This document shows positions 22,568 through 30,761 of a stretch of DNA of 35,789 nt, piece after piece. The notes beneath the pieces are model-generated. The model was not told the DNA's origin and did no database searches. It saw only the letters and a list, made by a program, of their open reading frames with translations. The translations under genes were made by a program, and so were the position numbers. Every line of letters starts with the position of its first letter. Positions within the stretch are counted from its first letter, which is position 1. This DNA is from an uncultured Granulicella sp. (lineage in GTDB: Bacteria; Acidobacteriota; Terriglobia; Terriglobales; Acidobacteriaceae), in contig CALMON010000102.1 in assembly GCA_937871785.1 (NCBI GenBank), positions 1 to 35,789 of the forward strand. The letters are read 5' to 3'.

Positions 22568-23998
22568 ATGCCAACCACTCTCGACGATCCCAAAGTAGCT
22601 CAGGAAGTCCACAATCCCGACACCGACATTGAGCGTAACAAGGCTCCGCATGCCCGCGACGTCACCGGAGCCACGCTGCACGAGTTTCGCACCGCCGAAA
22701 GCCTGCTGACGGCGAACGCGCCTGCTCCGCTTCCCGGCACGGTCATCGCCGAGGACATGATCGTTCCCGGGGTTGAAGATGTTGTGCTGTCGCACGAGAT
22801 CGGCCATAAGCCGCACGGCTCGGATCCCGTGTCCGACCAGACCATGATCCTCAACATGGGCCCGCAGCACCCGTCGACCCACGGCGTGCTTCGGTTGGTC
22901 ATCGAGCTGGACGGCGAAACGATTGTGTCCATGTCGCCCGATATCGGCTACCTGCACACCGGCATCGAGAAAACCTGCGAGGCCAAGTTTTACGCGCAGG
23001 TCATCCCGCTGACCGACCGCATCGACTACCTGGCGCCGATGACCAACAACACCGCGTATTGCCTGGCGGTCGAAAAGCTGCTCGAGCTTGAGGTCCCGGA
23101 GCGCGCCCAATACCTGCGCGTTCTGTTCAACGAGCTGACACGTCTGCAGTCGCACCTCGTCTGGCTCGGCACCCATGCGCTCGACATCGGCGCGCTCACC
23201 GTCTTCCTCTACTGCTTCCGCGAGCGCGAGGAACTGATGCGCATCTTTGAAGCCGTCAGCGGCCAGCGCATGATGACCAGCTACATCCGCGTCGGCGGTG
23301 TGTCGCTCGAGCCGCCCGCCGGGCTTTATGACACCATTCGCAAGTTTCTTAAGAAGTTCCCTTCCCGCATCGACGAGTATGAGGGGCTGCTGAACAATAA
23401 TCCTATCTGGAAGTCGCGCCTGCAGGGCGTCGGCTATCTTTCGGGCGAAGACGCGGTCGCTTTAGGCGTGACCGGACCGCCGCTGCGCGCTTCCGGCGTC
23501 GACTTTGACGTCCGTCGCGATATGCCGTACTCCGGCTATGAAAAATTTCAGTTCAACGTGCCCACGTCGAAGGATGGTGACGTCTGGGCGCGCTACGTGG
23601 TCCGCATGATTGAAATGCGCGAGTCGATCAAGATCTGCCTGCAGGCGCTCGACGGCATGCCGGAAGGCCGGATCGTCGCAATCGCCCCGAAAATCATCCT
23701 GCCCGACCGCGAGCAGATGAAAACCGGCATGGAATCGCTCATCCATCACTTCAAGATTGTGACTGAAGGCTACGCGGTCCCGGCCGGCGAGGTGACAAGC
23801 TCGGTGGAGTCGCCACATGGCATGATGAACTACTACGTCGTCTCGGACGGCACCACCAAGCCGCTCCGTGTCCACATGCGTAATGCCGACTTCGCCACGC
23901 TGCAGGCGCTCGAAACCATGTGCAAGGGCAAGCTGGTGGCGGATGTGGTGGCGATCATTGGGAGCATCGACATTGTGCTCGGGGCCATCGACCGCTAG
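22568..23998 (+). CDS. nuoD: NuoD, NADH-quinone oxidoreductase subunit D (49-kDa)
   Basis: The 476-residue product is the quinone-site 49-kDa subunit. The family core begins at LNMGPQHPSTHGVLRL (about 94-109). It runs through DIGYLHTGIEK (about 125-135), MTNNTAYCLAVEKL and ESPHGMMNYYVVSDG to DIVLGAIDR at the C-terminus. GYLHTGIEK has Thr where Arg is common. About 90 residues precede the core, against roughly 5-20 in typical NuoD. The extension is hydrophilic and is not a NuoC fusion, because a TAA separates the genes and the ATG has its own GGAGGG Shine-Dalgarno. NuoD needs NuoB for cluster N2; nuoB is not in this window. Confidence 0.95.
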   Translation: MPTTLDDPKVAQEVHNPDTDIERNKAPHARDVTGATLHEFRTAESLLTANAPAPLPGTVIAEDMIVPGVEDVVLSHEIGHKPHGSDPVSDQTMILNMGPQHPSTHGVLRLVIELDGETIVSMSPDIGYLHTGIEKTCEAKFYAQVIPLTDRIDYLAPMTNNTAYCLAVEKLLELEVPERAQYLRVLFNELTRLQSHLVWLGTHALDIGALTVFLYCFREREELMRIFEAVSGQRMMTSYIRVGGVSLEPPAGLYDTIRKFLKKFPSRIDEYEGLLNNNPIWKSRLQGVGYLSGEDAVALGVTGPPLRASGVDFDVRRDMPYSGYEKFQFNVPTSKDGDVWARYVVRMIEMRESIKICLQALDGMPEGRIVAIAPKIILPDREQMKTGMESLIHHFKIVTEGYAVPAGEVTSSVESPHGMMNYYVVSDGTTKPLRVHMRNADFATLQALETMCKGKLVADVVAIIGSIDIVLGAIDR

Positions 23999-24029
23999 CT
24001 ACAGGCGGGGCGTATCGGAAAGGTCAGTT

Positions 24030-24362
24030 ATCGATCCCTTACTGCAGACCGAGCTCTGGACGTCGTGGGCTTCGATGCTGCGGAGCTACTCCGCCGTACA
24101 CGGCATGAGCGCTACCGTGCATGCCGTGGTGGAGGTCAGCGCGGACGAAATACTCTTGCGCGCCGGCCCGCACTGGACACGCTTCAAACATGCTGAAGTC
24201 ACCAGTGACACAGCGCCGCCTTCCATCTTCGTCATAAACGAGGATGGTTCTGTGCGGGTTGGTGATGTCGTGGAAGAGATGGACATGGCGGCTGAGCGCA
24301 TTGCGCGAGAAATGTTGCACAATAGAAGGAGCATGCTGGAACAAGGGAGCTTGCGCACATGA
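24030..24362 (+). CDS. Small hypothetical protein between nuoD and nuoE
   Basis: A frame ending at TGA 24360-24362 encodes a hydrophilic product with SAVHGMSATVHAVVEVSADEILLRAGPHWTRF and an acidic/basic tail (VVEEMDMAAERIAREMLHNRR). The first ATG is at 24075 (95 residues) without a Shine-Dalgarno. A GGAAAGG (24017-24023) instead lies 6 bases before an ATC codon at 24030, and residues from there (DPLLQTELWTSWASM) look coding. So either a rare ATC start is used or a start codon has been lost. The following ORF overlaps its stop by ATGA. I recognise no family. It is probably a real gene of unknown function. Confidence 0.55.
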   Translation: MDPLLQTELWTSWASMLRSYSAVHGMSATVHAVVEVSADEILLRAGPHWTRFKHAEVTSDTAPPSIFVINEDGSVRVGDVVEEMDMAAERIAREMLHNRRSMLEQGSLRT

Positions 24363-24595
24363 ACACGACGCAACTCTACCTGAGCACCGGAATGTTTACG
24401 GTAACTGTGTTTCTGGCCTGGATGTTGACCCGAGCCGATATGCAACAGCAACGGGATTGCCTTCAGGAAAGAAGCTCATGGTGATCTCTGATGCGGCACG
24501 AACGCATGGTAAAAGTTGGAGTTAGGCAAGAGCTCGAATCGCAGCGTCTGTTGAGCGCCGTTTGGGCGCGTTTGAAGGAACAGGAAACACTCTGA
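24359..24595 (+). pseudogene. Small membrane-anchored ORF with in-frame TGA
   Basis: The ATG at 24359 overlaps the previous stop (ATGA). It opens a 41-residue ORF with one hydrophobic segment (MFTVTVFLAWML, about 12-23) followed by ADMQQQRDCLQERSSW, ending at TGA 24482-24484. The same frame then stays open for 36 more codons, with a charged, helical-looking stretch (RQELESQRLL and ARLKEQETL). It ends at TGA 24593-24595, directly before nuoE. The layout suggests one 78-residue anchored coiled-coil protein broken by a stop. Alternatively the short ORF alone is the gene. No family is recognised. Confidence 0.4.
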
Positions 24596-25105
24596 ATGTC
24601 TACCATCGCATCCTCCATCTTCACACCCGACACCGCCGCCCGCTTCGACAAGCTGGCCACCATCTATCCCCTCAAGCGTTCCGCGCTCATTCCCATGCTG
24701 CTCTACGCGCAGGATGAAATCGGTTTCGTCTCCGACGCGGCCGTCGCCGAAATCTCGCAGCGGCTCGACCTGCTCGAGCTTGACGTGCGCAACGTCCTCA
24801 GCTATTACTCCATGCTCCGCACCGTGCCTGCCGGCAAGTACAACGTGCAGGTGTGCACCAATATTTCCTGCATGTTGCGTGGCGGCTATGAACTGCTGGA
24901 CCACTGCAAAAACAAGCTGGGCATCGGCCACAAAGGCGTCACGCCGGATGGCCTGTTCTCCCTGGAAGAAGTGGAGTGCATCGGTGCCTGCTGCTGGGCC
25001 CCGGCCGTCCAGGTCAATTATGACTTCCACGACGACCTCACCCCCGCCAAGATGGACGCCGTGCTCGCCGACTACGCCGCCGGCCGCGGAAAGGACGTAA
25101 AGTAA
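24596..25105 (+). CDS. nuoE: NuoE, NADH-quinone oxidoreductase subunit E (24-kDa)
   Basis: The 169-residue NADH-module subunit binds the 2Fe-2S cluster N1a. The ligands are visible as VCTNISC (Cys 87, 92) and ECIGAC (Cys 128, 132), in the usual C-x4-C...C-x3-C spacing. The helical N-terminus contains IPMLLYAQDEIGFVSDAAV, typical of the family. Length is normal. It starts immediately after the preceding stop and ends in TAATG, overlapping nuoF by one base, so translation is likely coupled. Confidence 0.96.
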   Translation: MSTIASSIFTPDTAARFDKLATIYPLKRSALIPMLLYAQDEIGFVSDAAVAEISQRLDLLELDVRNVLSYYSMLRTVPAGKYNVQVCTNISCMLRGGYELLDHCKNKLGIGHKGVTPDGLFSLEEVECIGACCWAPAVQVNYDFHDDLTPAKMDAVLADYAAGRGKDVK

Positions 25106-26442
25106 TGCCGCAACTCGTTTCACATCCCGATGAAGTCAAGGTCGTTTCCCGCCGCTTTGGCCAGGGCGCGGCGGAAATCGATAAGTACATTGAGCTCGAC
25201 GGCTACAAGGCCGTGCAGATGGGCATCGAGCAGGGTCCGGAGTGGATCGTCAACACCATGAAGGCGTCCGGTCTGCGTGGCCGTGGCGGCGCCGGCTTCC
25301 CCACCGGCATGAAGTGGAGCTTCGTCCCGAAAACAAGCGACAAGCCGAAGTATGTACTGGTGAATGGCGATGAGTCCGAGCCCGGCACCTGCAAGGACCA
25401 CGTCATTTTTCTGCACGACCCGCACGCTGTCATTGAAGGCACCATGATTGCCGGGCTGGCCATCGGGGCAAAAATGGGCTTCATCTATCTGCGCGGCGAG
25501 TACCGCTATCTGCTGAAGATCGTCGAAAAGGCCGTGGCCGACGCCTACGCAAAAGGCTTTCTGGGCAAGAACATTTTCGGCAAGCAGGGCGTCGATTTCG
25601 ACATCATTACACAAACCGGCGCGGGGGCCTACGAGGTCGGCGAAGAGTCGGCGCTCATGGAATCCCTTGAAGGCAAGCGCGGCGTGCCCCGCATTAAGCC
25701 GCCGTTCCCCGCGGTCGTCGGCCTGTACGGCGGCCCGACGGTCATCAATAATGCAGAAACGATCGCCAACGCCCCGCACATTCTGCTGATGGGTGGCGAG
25801 GCCTACGCCAAGCTCGGGTCGGAACGCAACGGCGGAACCAGGCTCTTCGGCATTTCCGGCCATGTCGAGCGGCCCGGCGTGTATGAACTGCCGATGGGCT
25901 ACTCGCTGCGCAAAGCCATCTACGAAGTCGCCGGCGGCATCAAGGATGGCAAAAAACTAAAGGCCGTGGTTCCCGGCGGTTCGTCCTGCCCGGTGCTCAA
26001 AGCCGATGAAATCGATTGCGGCCTCGACTTCGACCAGATGGCGAAAGCCGGCACGATGCTCGGTTCGGGAGGCATTGTGGTGCTCGACGAGTCCGTGTCC
26101 ATGGTCGAGTTCGCCCTGCGCACCATCGCGTTTTACCAGCATGAGTCCTGCGGCTGGTGCATTCCCTGTCGCGAAGGTACGGACTGGCTGAAAAAGACCC
26201 TGACCCGTTTCCACGCGGGCGGCGGGAACAAGAAGGACATCGACAACATTCAGTACCTGGCTGAAAACATGATGGGCCGGACGTTCTGCCCGCTCGGCGA
26301 CGCCGCGGCCATGCCGACGCTCGGGTTCATCAAGAAGTTCCGCTCGGAGTTCGAAGAATATCTTGAAGGTGTCAGGGTGGAGCATCCCCTGATCCACATC
26401 AAGCCTGTTGGCGAGCTGGCTATGGCCGGAGCCGGGCATTGA
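25105..26442 (+). CDS. nuoF: NuoF, NADH-quinone oxidoreductase subunit F (51-kDa)
   Basis: The 445-residue flavoprotein subunit binds NADH, FMN and the 4Fe-4S cluster N3. Motifs are GLRGRGGAGFPTGMKW (about 56-71), VNGDESEPGTCKD (about 89-101), TGAGAYEVGEESALMESLEG (about 172-191) and the N3 ligands in ESCGWCIPCREG (about 348-359) with a distal Cys in RTFCPLGD (about 396). All expected ligands are present, so electron input looks functional. Length matches the family. The stop overlaps the TTG start of the lipoprotein gene. Confidence 0.97.
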   Translation: MPQLVSHPDEVKVVSRRFGQGAAEIDKYIELDGYKAVQMGIEQGPEWIVNTMKASGLRGRGGAGFPTGMKWSFVPKTSDKPKYVLVNGDESEPGTCKDHVIFLHDPHAVIEGTMIAGLAIGAKMGFIYLRGEYRYLLKIVEKAVADAYAKGFLGKNIFGKQGVDFDIITQTGAGAYEVGEESALMESLEGKRGVPRIKPPFPAVVGLYGGPTVINNAETIANAPHILLMGGEAYAKLGSERNGGTRLFGISGHVERPGVYELPMGYSLRKAIYEVAGGIKDGKKLKAVVPGGSSCPVLKADEIDCGLDFDQMAKAGTMLGSGGIVVLDESVSMVEFALRTIAFYQHESCGWCIPCREGTDWLKKTLTRFHAGGGNKKDIDNIQYLAENMMGRTFCPLGDAAAMPTLGFIKKFRSEFEEYLEGVRVEHPLIHIKPVGELAMAGAGH

Positions 26443-26909
26443 TCCTCCGTGGCGGCACCGTCGGGCCCATGCTCGCAGTGTGTTTGCTCGCCGTTGGCTG
26501 CAAGGCCAAGGAACTTGGCGCGCATGTGTCTCCGACGCAGGCCACGCAGGTTGATCCGACCTGGATCACAGCCACGCGCAACTGCTGGCCCGATCTGTCG
26601 AAGGCGCATAAGGACAAGTTCATCGCCAATTCCCTGGCCGACCCGATCGCCTTCCGCGGTGCGTTCGCCGGCTTCGCCAGCTACTCCGACGCGCAGGTTG
26701 AATCCATTGCCGCGCACAATGTCGGCGACTCCCCCGACCCTGACACCTCCAGCTTGCGCAACGCGAATGCCCCGCTGCTCACCCGCACACAGGCCCTTGC
26801 GCCGCCCGCCACGCGTACCGCCAACGCGCCCGATACGCACGACGCCGCGCAGATTCCCCCCGACACCCTTTGTGCCATACACCCCGGAACCCCGGTAGGA
26901 TTCAGGTAG
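26439..26909 (+). CDS. Small lipoprotein inserted between nuoF and nuoG
   Basis: The 156-residue product has a short signal with a lipobox-like LLAVGC (Cys 21), preceded by one Arg and a hydrophobic core. The mature part has LSKAHKDKFIANSLADPIAFRGAFAGFASYSDAQV and a Pro/Ala/Thr-rich second half. Starting at the TTG (26439), which overlaps the nuoF stop by four bases (TTGA), gives a 20-residue signal; the ATG at 26469 would leave only ten residues. Family unknown. The other long frames here are less plausible because they lack a signal or composition bias. It is co-oriented and tightly packed with nuoF and nuoG. Confidence 0.6.
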   Translation: MILRGGTVGPMLAVCLLAVGCKAKELGAHVSPTQATQVDPTWITATRNCWPDLSKAHKDKFIANSLADPIAFRGAFAGFASYSDAQVESIAAHNVGDSPDPDTSSLRNANAPLLTRTQALAPPATRTANAPDTHDAAQIPPDTLCAIHPGTPVGFR

Positions 26910-26915
26910 ATCCCT

Positions 26916-29264
26916 ATGCCAGACGTAACACTCACCGTTGACGGCCGCAAGATTACGGCCCCCGCAGGCACCCTGCTTATCGAGGCCTGCAAGTCCGCAG
27001 GTCTCGAGATCCCCGCATTTTGCTATTACCCCGGCCTGTCGTTGCAGGCCGCCTGCCGCATGTGCGTGGTGCGGATAGAAAAAGTGCCCAAGCTTGCGAC
27101 CGCCTGCACCACGACGGTGTCTGAAGGTATGGTGGTGCAGACCGAAACGCCTGAAATTCAGCAGGCTCGCAAGGCGACGCTTCAGCTGCTGCTCGGCAAC
27201 CACCCGCTCGACTGCCCCGTGTGCGATGCCGGCGGCGAGTGCGAGCTGCAGGATATGACCTTCAAGTATGGCGCGGCTGACAGCTTTTATGCCGAGCCCA
27301 AGAATCACCGCGAAGAGCAAAAATGGTCGCCGGTGGTCTACTTCGATCGGCCGCGCTGCATCCTTTGTTATCGCTGCGTGCGCATGTGCGGAGAGGGTAT
27401 GGACGTGTTCGCGCTTGGCATCCAGAACCGCGGCTCTTCTTCCGTCATCGCGCCCAATGTACCGTCGCAGCTTGCGGGCCTGCTTAACTCCGGCGAAGAC
27501 CAGGCGCAGCTTGACTGCGAACAATGCGGCATGTGCATCGACGCCTGCCCGGTCGGCGCGCTGACTTCCGGCACGTACCGTTACAAGACGCGCCCGTGGG
27601 AAATGAATCACGTCGCTACCGTCTGCACGCATTGCGGCGATGGCTGCAAGACGACTCTCGGCGTCCGCTCCGTTACGGACGGCTCAGAGATTATGCGCGC
27701 CGACAATCGCGACAAGTCCGGCATGAACGGCGACTTCCTATGCAACAAGGGTCGGTATGCGTTCGATTTCGCCAACTCCACTGATCGCCTGACCGCTCCG
27801 CTGGTTCGAAAGGACGGCAAGCTGACGCCCGTCTCGTGGGAAGAAGCCCTGAACTTCGCCGGCAAGCGGCTTCGCGAACTCCGAGACCAGCGTGGACCAG
27901 AAAGCATCGGCGTCATCGGCTCCAATCGCACCACCAACGAAGAAAACTACCTGCTACAGAAGTTCGCGCGCACGGCGATCGGCACGAACAACATCGACCA
28001 CCACCGCACGGCCGATTACGTCGGCTTTGCCGCCGCTCTCGCCGGCCGCGTCGACGCGACCGCCTCGCAGCGCGACGTGCTTTCCGCTCCCGCCATTCTG
28101 CTCGTCGGGGGCGACCCCACGCAACAGGCGCCGCTGACGGCGTGGAACATCCGCAGCGCCGTTCGCCTGAACCGCACACGCCTGTACGTGGCCAATCACC
28201 AGGACATCAAGCTCAAGCGGCAAGCCAAGGCCTTCGCGCAGGTCGCTGAATTCGGCTACGGCGCATTTATCGATTCGCTGGCCGGCTCCGAGGCGTTCGC
28301 CACGGCCGTACGCGCTGAAGAAAAGCTGGTCGTGCTGATCGGCAACGAGCTTCGCGGCGCTGACCTCGCAAAACTGATCGCGGTGTTTCCCGCCGCCAAG
28401 GTTGCCCTGCTAGCCGACTACGCGAACTCCCGCGGCGCTGCCGATATGGGCTTGCTGCCCGACGCCCTTCCCGGCTATCAGGCGCTCGGCTCGTCTGCTG
28501 TCGCCGCCGAGTACGATGCCCCTGCCGCTCCGGGCAAGAACCTCGTCGAAATGTTCGACGCTGCGGCCGCCGGTCAGCTTGCCGCCCTCTACGTAGTCGG
28601 GTCGAACCCGGTCACGCGCTACAATGTCGATCCCGCGACTCTCAAAGCCACATTCCTGATCGTGCAGGACATGTTCCTGACCGAGACAGCCATCCTCGCC
28701 GATGTTGTTTTTCCGTCCTCGAACCTGTATGAGAAGGCAGGTTCGGTCACGAACCACTACGGTGATTTGCAGCTTGTGTCTAAAGCCGGCGACCGCGCCG
28801 GTGTGCGCTCCGATTTCGAGCTGATCGTCCGGCTCGCCGACAAATTTGGTCATGACGTCAAGCAGCTTGTGCCGTTCGGCAAGCGCCAGGCCGGTATACG
28901 CGCCGACATGGGCCAGACCCGCGGCGCGCAAGCGGGAGAAGCCGATCGCCATGCCGTTTGGCTCACCGCGAACAGCATGGAGCCGAAGCTTTCGCCCTTT
29001 GACCCCTTCGCGATTCTTGACGAGATCCAGCGCCTCGTTCCCGGCTACGACAAGCTGCTGCGGCTGCAGCTTCTAAGCGGCAACGACCAGCATCTCGCTC
29101 CTGCCGCGGGTTCTCTCGTACAGATAGCCAACCGCAACGACCTTGTGTTGCCGTCAAACGACACGCTCTTCACCTCTGGCTCGCTCACGGCGTACTCGCC
29201 GATGCTGCAGGACGTGCAGCGGCACGAGTCACGCGAAGTCGCCGATCGTCTTGCGGCCGACTGA
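26916..29264 (+). CDS. nuoG: NuoG, NADH-quinone oxidoreductase subunit G (75-kDa)
   Basis: This is the 782-residue Fe-S and molybdopterin-oxidoreductase-like subunit. N-terminal ligands: 2Fe-2S N1b (Cys 36, 47, 50, 64); N5 with His 96 and Cys 100, 103, 109; N4 region Cys 148, 151, 154, 158 and Cys 201, 204, 207, 211 (CEQCGMCIDACP). An additional CTHCGDGC set (237-244) with a later FLCNKG Cys matches the extra cluster N7 of some bacteria. The C-terminal catalytic-like domain has no molybdenum ligands expected. Length is typical of the shorter bacterial NuoG. No frameshift is seen. Confidence 0.96.
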   Translation: MPDVTLTVDGRKITAPAGTLLIEACKSAGLEIPAFCYYPGLSLQAACRMCVVRIEKVPKLATACTTTVSEGMVVQTETPEIQQARKATLQLLLGNHPLDCPVCDAGGECELQDMTFKYGAADSFYAEPKNHREEQKWSPVVYFDRPRCILCYRCVRMCGEGMDVFALGIQNRGSSSVIAPNVPSQLAGLLNSGEDQAQLDCEQCGMCIDACPVGALTSGTYRYKTRPWEMNHVATVCTHCGDGCKTTLGVRSVTDGSEIMRADNRDKSGMNGDFLCNKGRYAFDFANSTDRLTAPLVRKDGKLTPVSWEEALNFAGKRLRELRDQRGPESIGVIGSNRTTNEENYLLQKFARTAIGTNNIDHHRTADYVGFAAALAGRVDATASQRDVLSAPAILLVGGDPTQQAPLTAWNIRSAVRLNRTRLYVANHQDIKLKRQAKAFAQVAEFGYGAFIDSLAGSEAFATAVRAEEKLVVLIGNELRGADLAKLIAVFPAAKVALLADYANSRGAADMGLLPDALPGYQALGSSAVAAEYDAPAAPGKNLVEMFDAAAAGQLAALYVVGSNPVTRYNVDPATLKATFLIVQDMFLTETAILADVVFPSSNLYEKAGSVTNHYGDLQLVSKAGDRAGVRSDFELIVRLADKFGHDVKQLVPFGKRQAGIRADMGQTRGAQAGEADRHAVWLTANSMEPKLSPFDPFAILDEIQRLVPGYDKLLRLQLLSGNDQHLAPAAGSLVQIANRNDLVLPSNDTLFTSGSLTAYSPMLQDVQRHESREVADRLAAD

Positions 29265-29294
29265 ACTCCGGTTGTACCCCACGAAGGGCGGAAT

Positions 29295-29534
29295 ATGGAA
29301 CTCGGTAAACGCGGGCGTTTGATTCTCCACTGCCTCACTCTTTGCGGCATGATCGTGTGCTTGTTCTTCATATTTCGTCATTCGCCGTATCGTTCCACTT
29401 GCACCTACACGTTCTACGGTCTTCTTCTCGTAAACGCGAGGCTTAGCTATAAGAATGCCTTAAGGCGCCGTACACCGAGCCCGTTGGTCGGCTTGTCTTT
29501 AGAGTCTCCTGCAACCGCTAAGGAAAGACCTTAA
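29295..29534 (+). CDS. Small membrane protein between nuoG and nuoH, hypothetical
   Basis: This is a 79-residue ORF with one or two hydrophobic segments (LILHCLTLCGMIVCLFFIF, about 9-27; TYTFYGLLLVN, about 38-48) and basic tails. A weak purine-rich GGGCGG precedes the ATG. It has cysteines but not the CxxCxxCxxxCP repeats of NuoI, so it is not a nuoI remnant. No family is recognised. It fills a 273-base gap and could be chance. Confidence 0.35.
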   Translation: MELGKRGRLILHCLTLCGMIVCLFFIFRHSPYRSTCTYTFYGLLLVNARLSYKNALRRRTPSPLVGLSLESPATAKERP

Positions 29535-29537
29535 TTC

Positions 29538-30632
29538 GTGACCCACTTTTCCCCATTCCTGATCTTCCTCCTCATCACGATCGTCAAGATCGCGGTCGTG
29601 CTCGTCATTACACTCACGGCGGTCGCCTATACGGTGCTGCTCGAGCGCAAGGTCCTCGGCCGCATGCAGAACCGCTGGGGGCCATCGCGCGTCGGTCCGT
29701 TTGGCTTGCTGCAGCCGCTCGCCGACGGGATCAAGCTCTTTCTCAAAGAAGACCTGATGCCCCTGGCCGTAGAGCGCCCGCTCTTTGTGCTTGCTCCGGT
29801 GATTGCGCTGGCGTGCGCGCTTACCTCGATCGCGGTCGTTCCTTTTGGCGCGCCAGCCTACTATAAGGGCGTCAATCTCACGCAGATTTCCGACATCAAC
29901 ATCGGTCTTCTGGTCGTTCTGGGTGTCACGAGTATCGGCGTTTACGGCATCGCGCTCGCCGGCTGGAGTTCGAACAACAAGTATTCGCTATTCGGTAGCC
30001 TGCGTGCCACCGCGCAGGTCATCAGCTACGAGCTCGCGCTTGGGCTATCGCTGGTGGGGGTTGTCATGCGGGCGGGCTCGCTACGCCTGCGCGACATCGT
30101 CGACTCGCAGGCAGCGCACGGTATGCGGTCCTGGAACATCTTCGGCGGCCTGCAAATTCTGGCTTTCTTCATCTACCTTATGGCTGCGTACGCCGAAACC
30201 AATCGCTCGCCCTTCGATCTGCCGGAAGCCGAATCCGAGCTCGTGGCGGGTTACCACACAGAATATTCCTCGATGAAGTTTGCCATGTACTTCATGGCCG
30301 AATACGCCAACATGATCACCGTTGCCTGCGTCGCGACGCTCATGTTCTTCGGCGGCGCGTCTTCCCCGTTCGGCCATCTTTTCGACCGCGTTTTCAGTTT
30401 CAACATGCATTCCTTGAGCGGCATCCTGCTTTCGACCCTGATCTCCATCTTCTGGTTCGTGTTCAAGGTGTTTTCGTTCATCATGCTTTACATCTGGGTG
30501 CGCGCTACGGTGCCGCGCTTCCGCTATGACCAGCTCATGGGCTTCGGCTGGAAATTCCTTCTTCCCGTCGCTATGGCCAACATCCTGTTTACCGCGCTGG
30601 CGCTCACGTTCTTCGGGCACTCCAACACCTAG
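29538..30632 (+). CDS. nuoH: NuoH, NADH-quinone oxidoreductase subunit H
   Basis: The 364-residue membrane subunit forms the quinone-access part of the membrane arm. Motifs are ERKVLGRMQNRWGPSRVGP (about 36-54), LLQPLADGIKLFLKE (about 56-70) and AETNRSPFDLPEAESELVAGYHTEYSSM (about 218-245), the latter being the acidic third cytoplasmic loop near the quinone site. Eight hydrophobic segments are present. Translation starts at GTG 29538; GGAAAG lies about 10 bases upstream. nuoI, normally next, is absent; nuoJ starts 129 bases further. Confidence 0.96.
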   Translation: MTHFSPFLIFLLITIVKIAVVLVITLTAVAYTVLLERKVLGRMQNRWGPSRVGPFGLLQPLADGIKLFLKEDLMPLAVERPLFVLAPVIALACALTSIAVVPFGAPAYYKGVNLTQISDINIGLLVVLGVTSIGVYGIALAGWSSNNKYSLFGSLRATAQVISYELALGLSLVGVVMRAGSLRLRDIVDSQAAHGMRSWNIFGGLQILAFFIYLMAAYAETNRSPFDLPEAESELVAGYHTEYSSMKFAMYFMAEYANMITVACVATLMFFGGASSPFGHLFDRVFSFNMHSLSGILLSTLISIFWFVFKVFSFIMLYIWVRATVPRFRYDQLMGFGWKFLLPVAMANILFTALALTFFGHSNT

Positions 30633-30680
30633 ACCCTCGCGAGTTCGACCGACCGAGATGGACCTGTCTGCGGGAGCACG

Positions 30681-30699
30681 GCGAAGGATCTGCTTTTCC
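30681..30699 (+). repeat. REP-like repeat copy in the nuoH-nuoJ gap
   Basis: GCGAAGGATCTGCTTTTCC closely matches the inner core of the inverted repeat at 10141-10231 (17 of 18 bases plus one extra T). It lies in the 129-base nuoH-nuoJ gap, where nuoI would be expected. The gap has no ORF of note. Confidence 0.55.
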
Positions 30700-30761
30700 A
30701 ATCTTCCGAAGAAGGTACAATCGCAGTACACGAAAAGCCTTAAAGGACCACTGCCGCTCTC

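Noticed and set aside
26250-27632. A 460-codon minus-strand frame across the nuoF-nuoG junction
   Set aside because: It crosses two conserved genes and has no motif.
29265-30761. Degraded nuoI in the nuoG-nuoH or nuoH-nuoJ gaps
   Set aside because: No CxxCxxCxxxCP repeat in any frame, and the second gap is only 129 bases.
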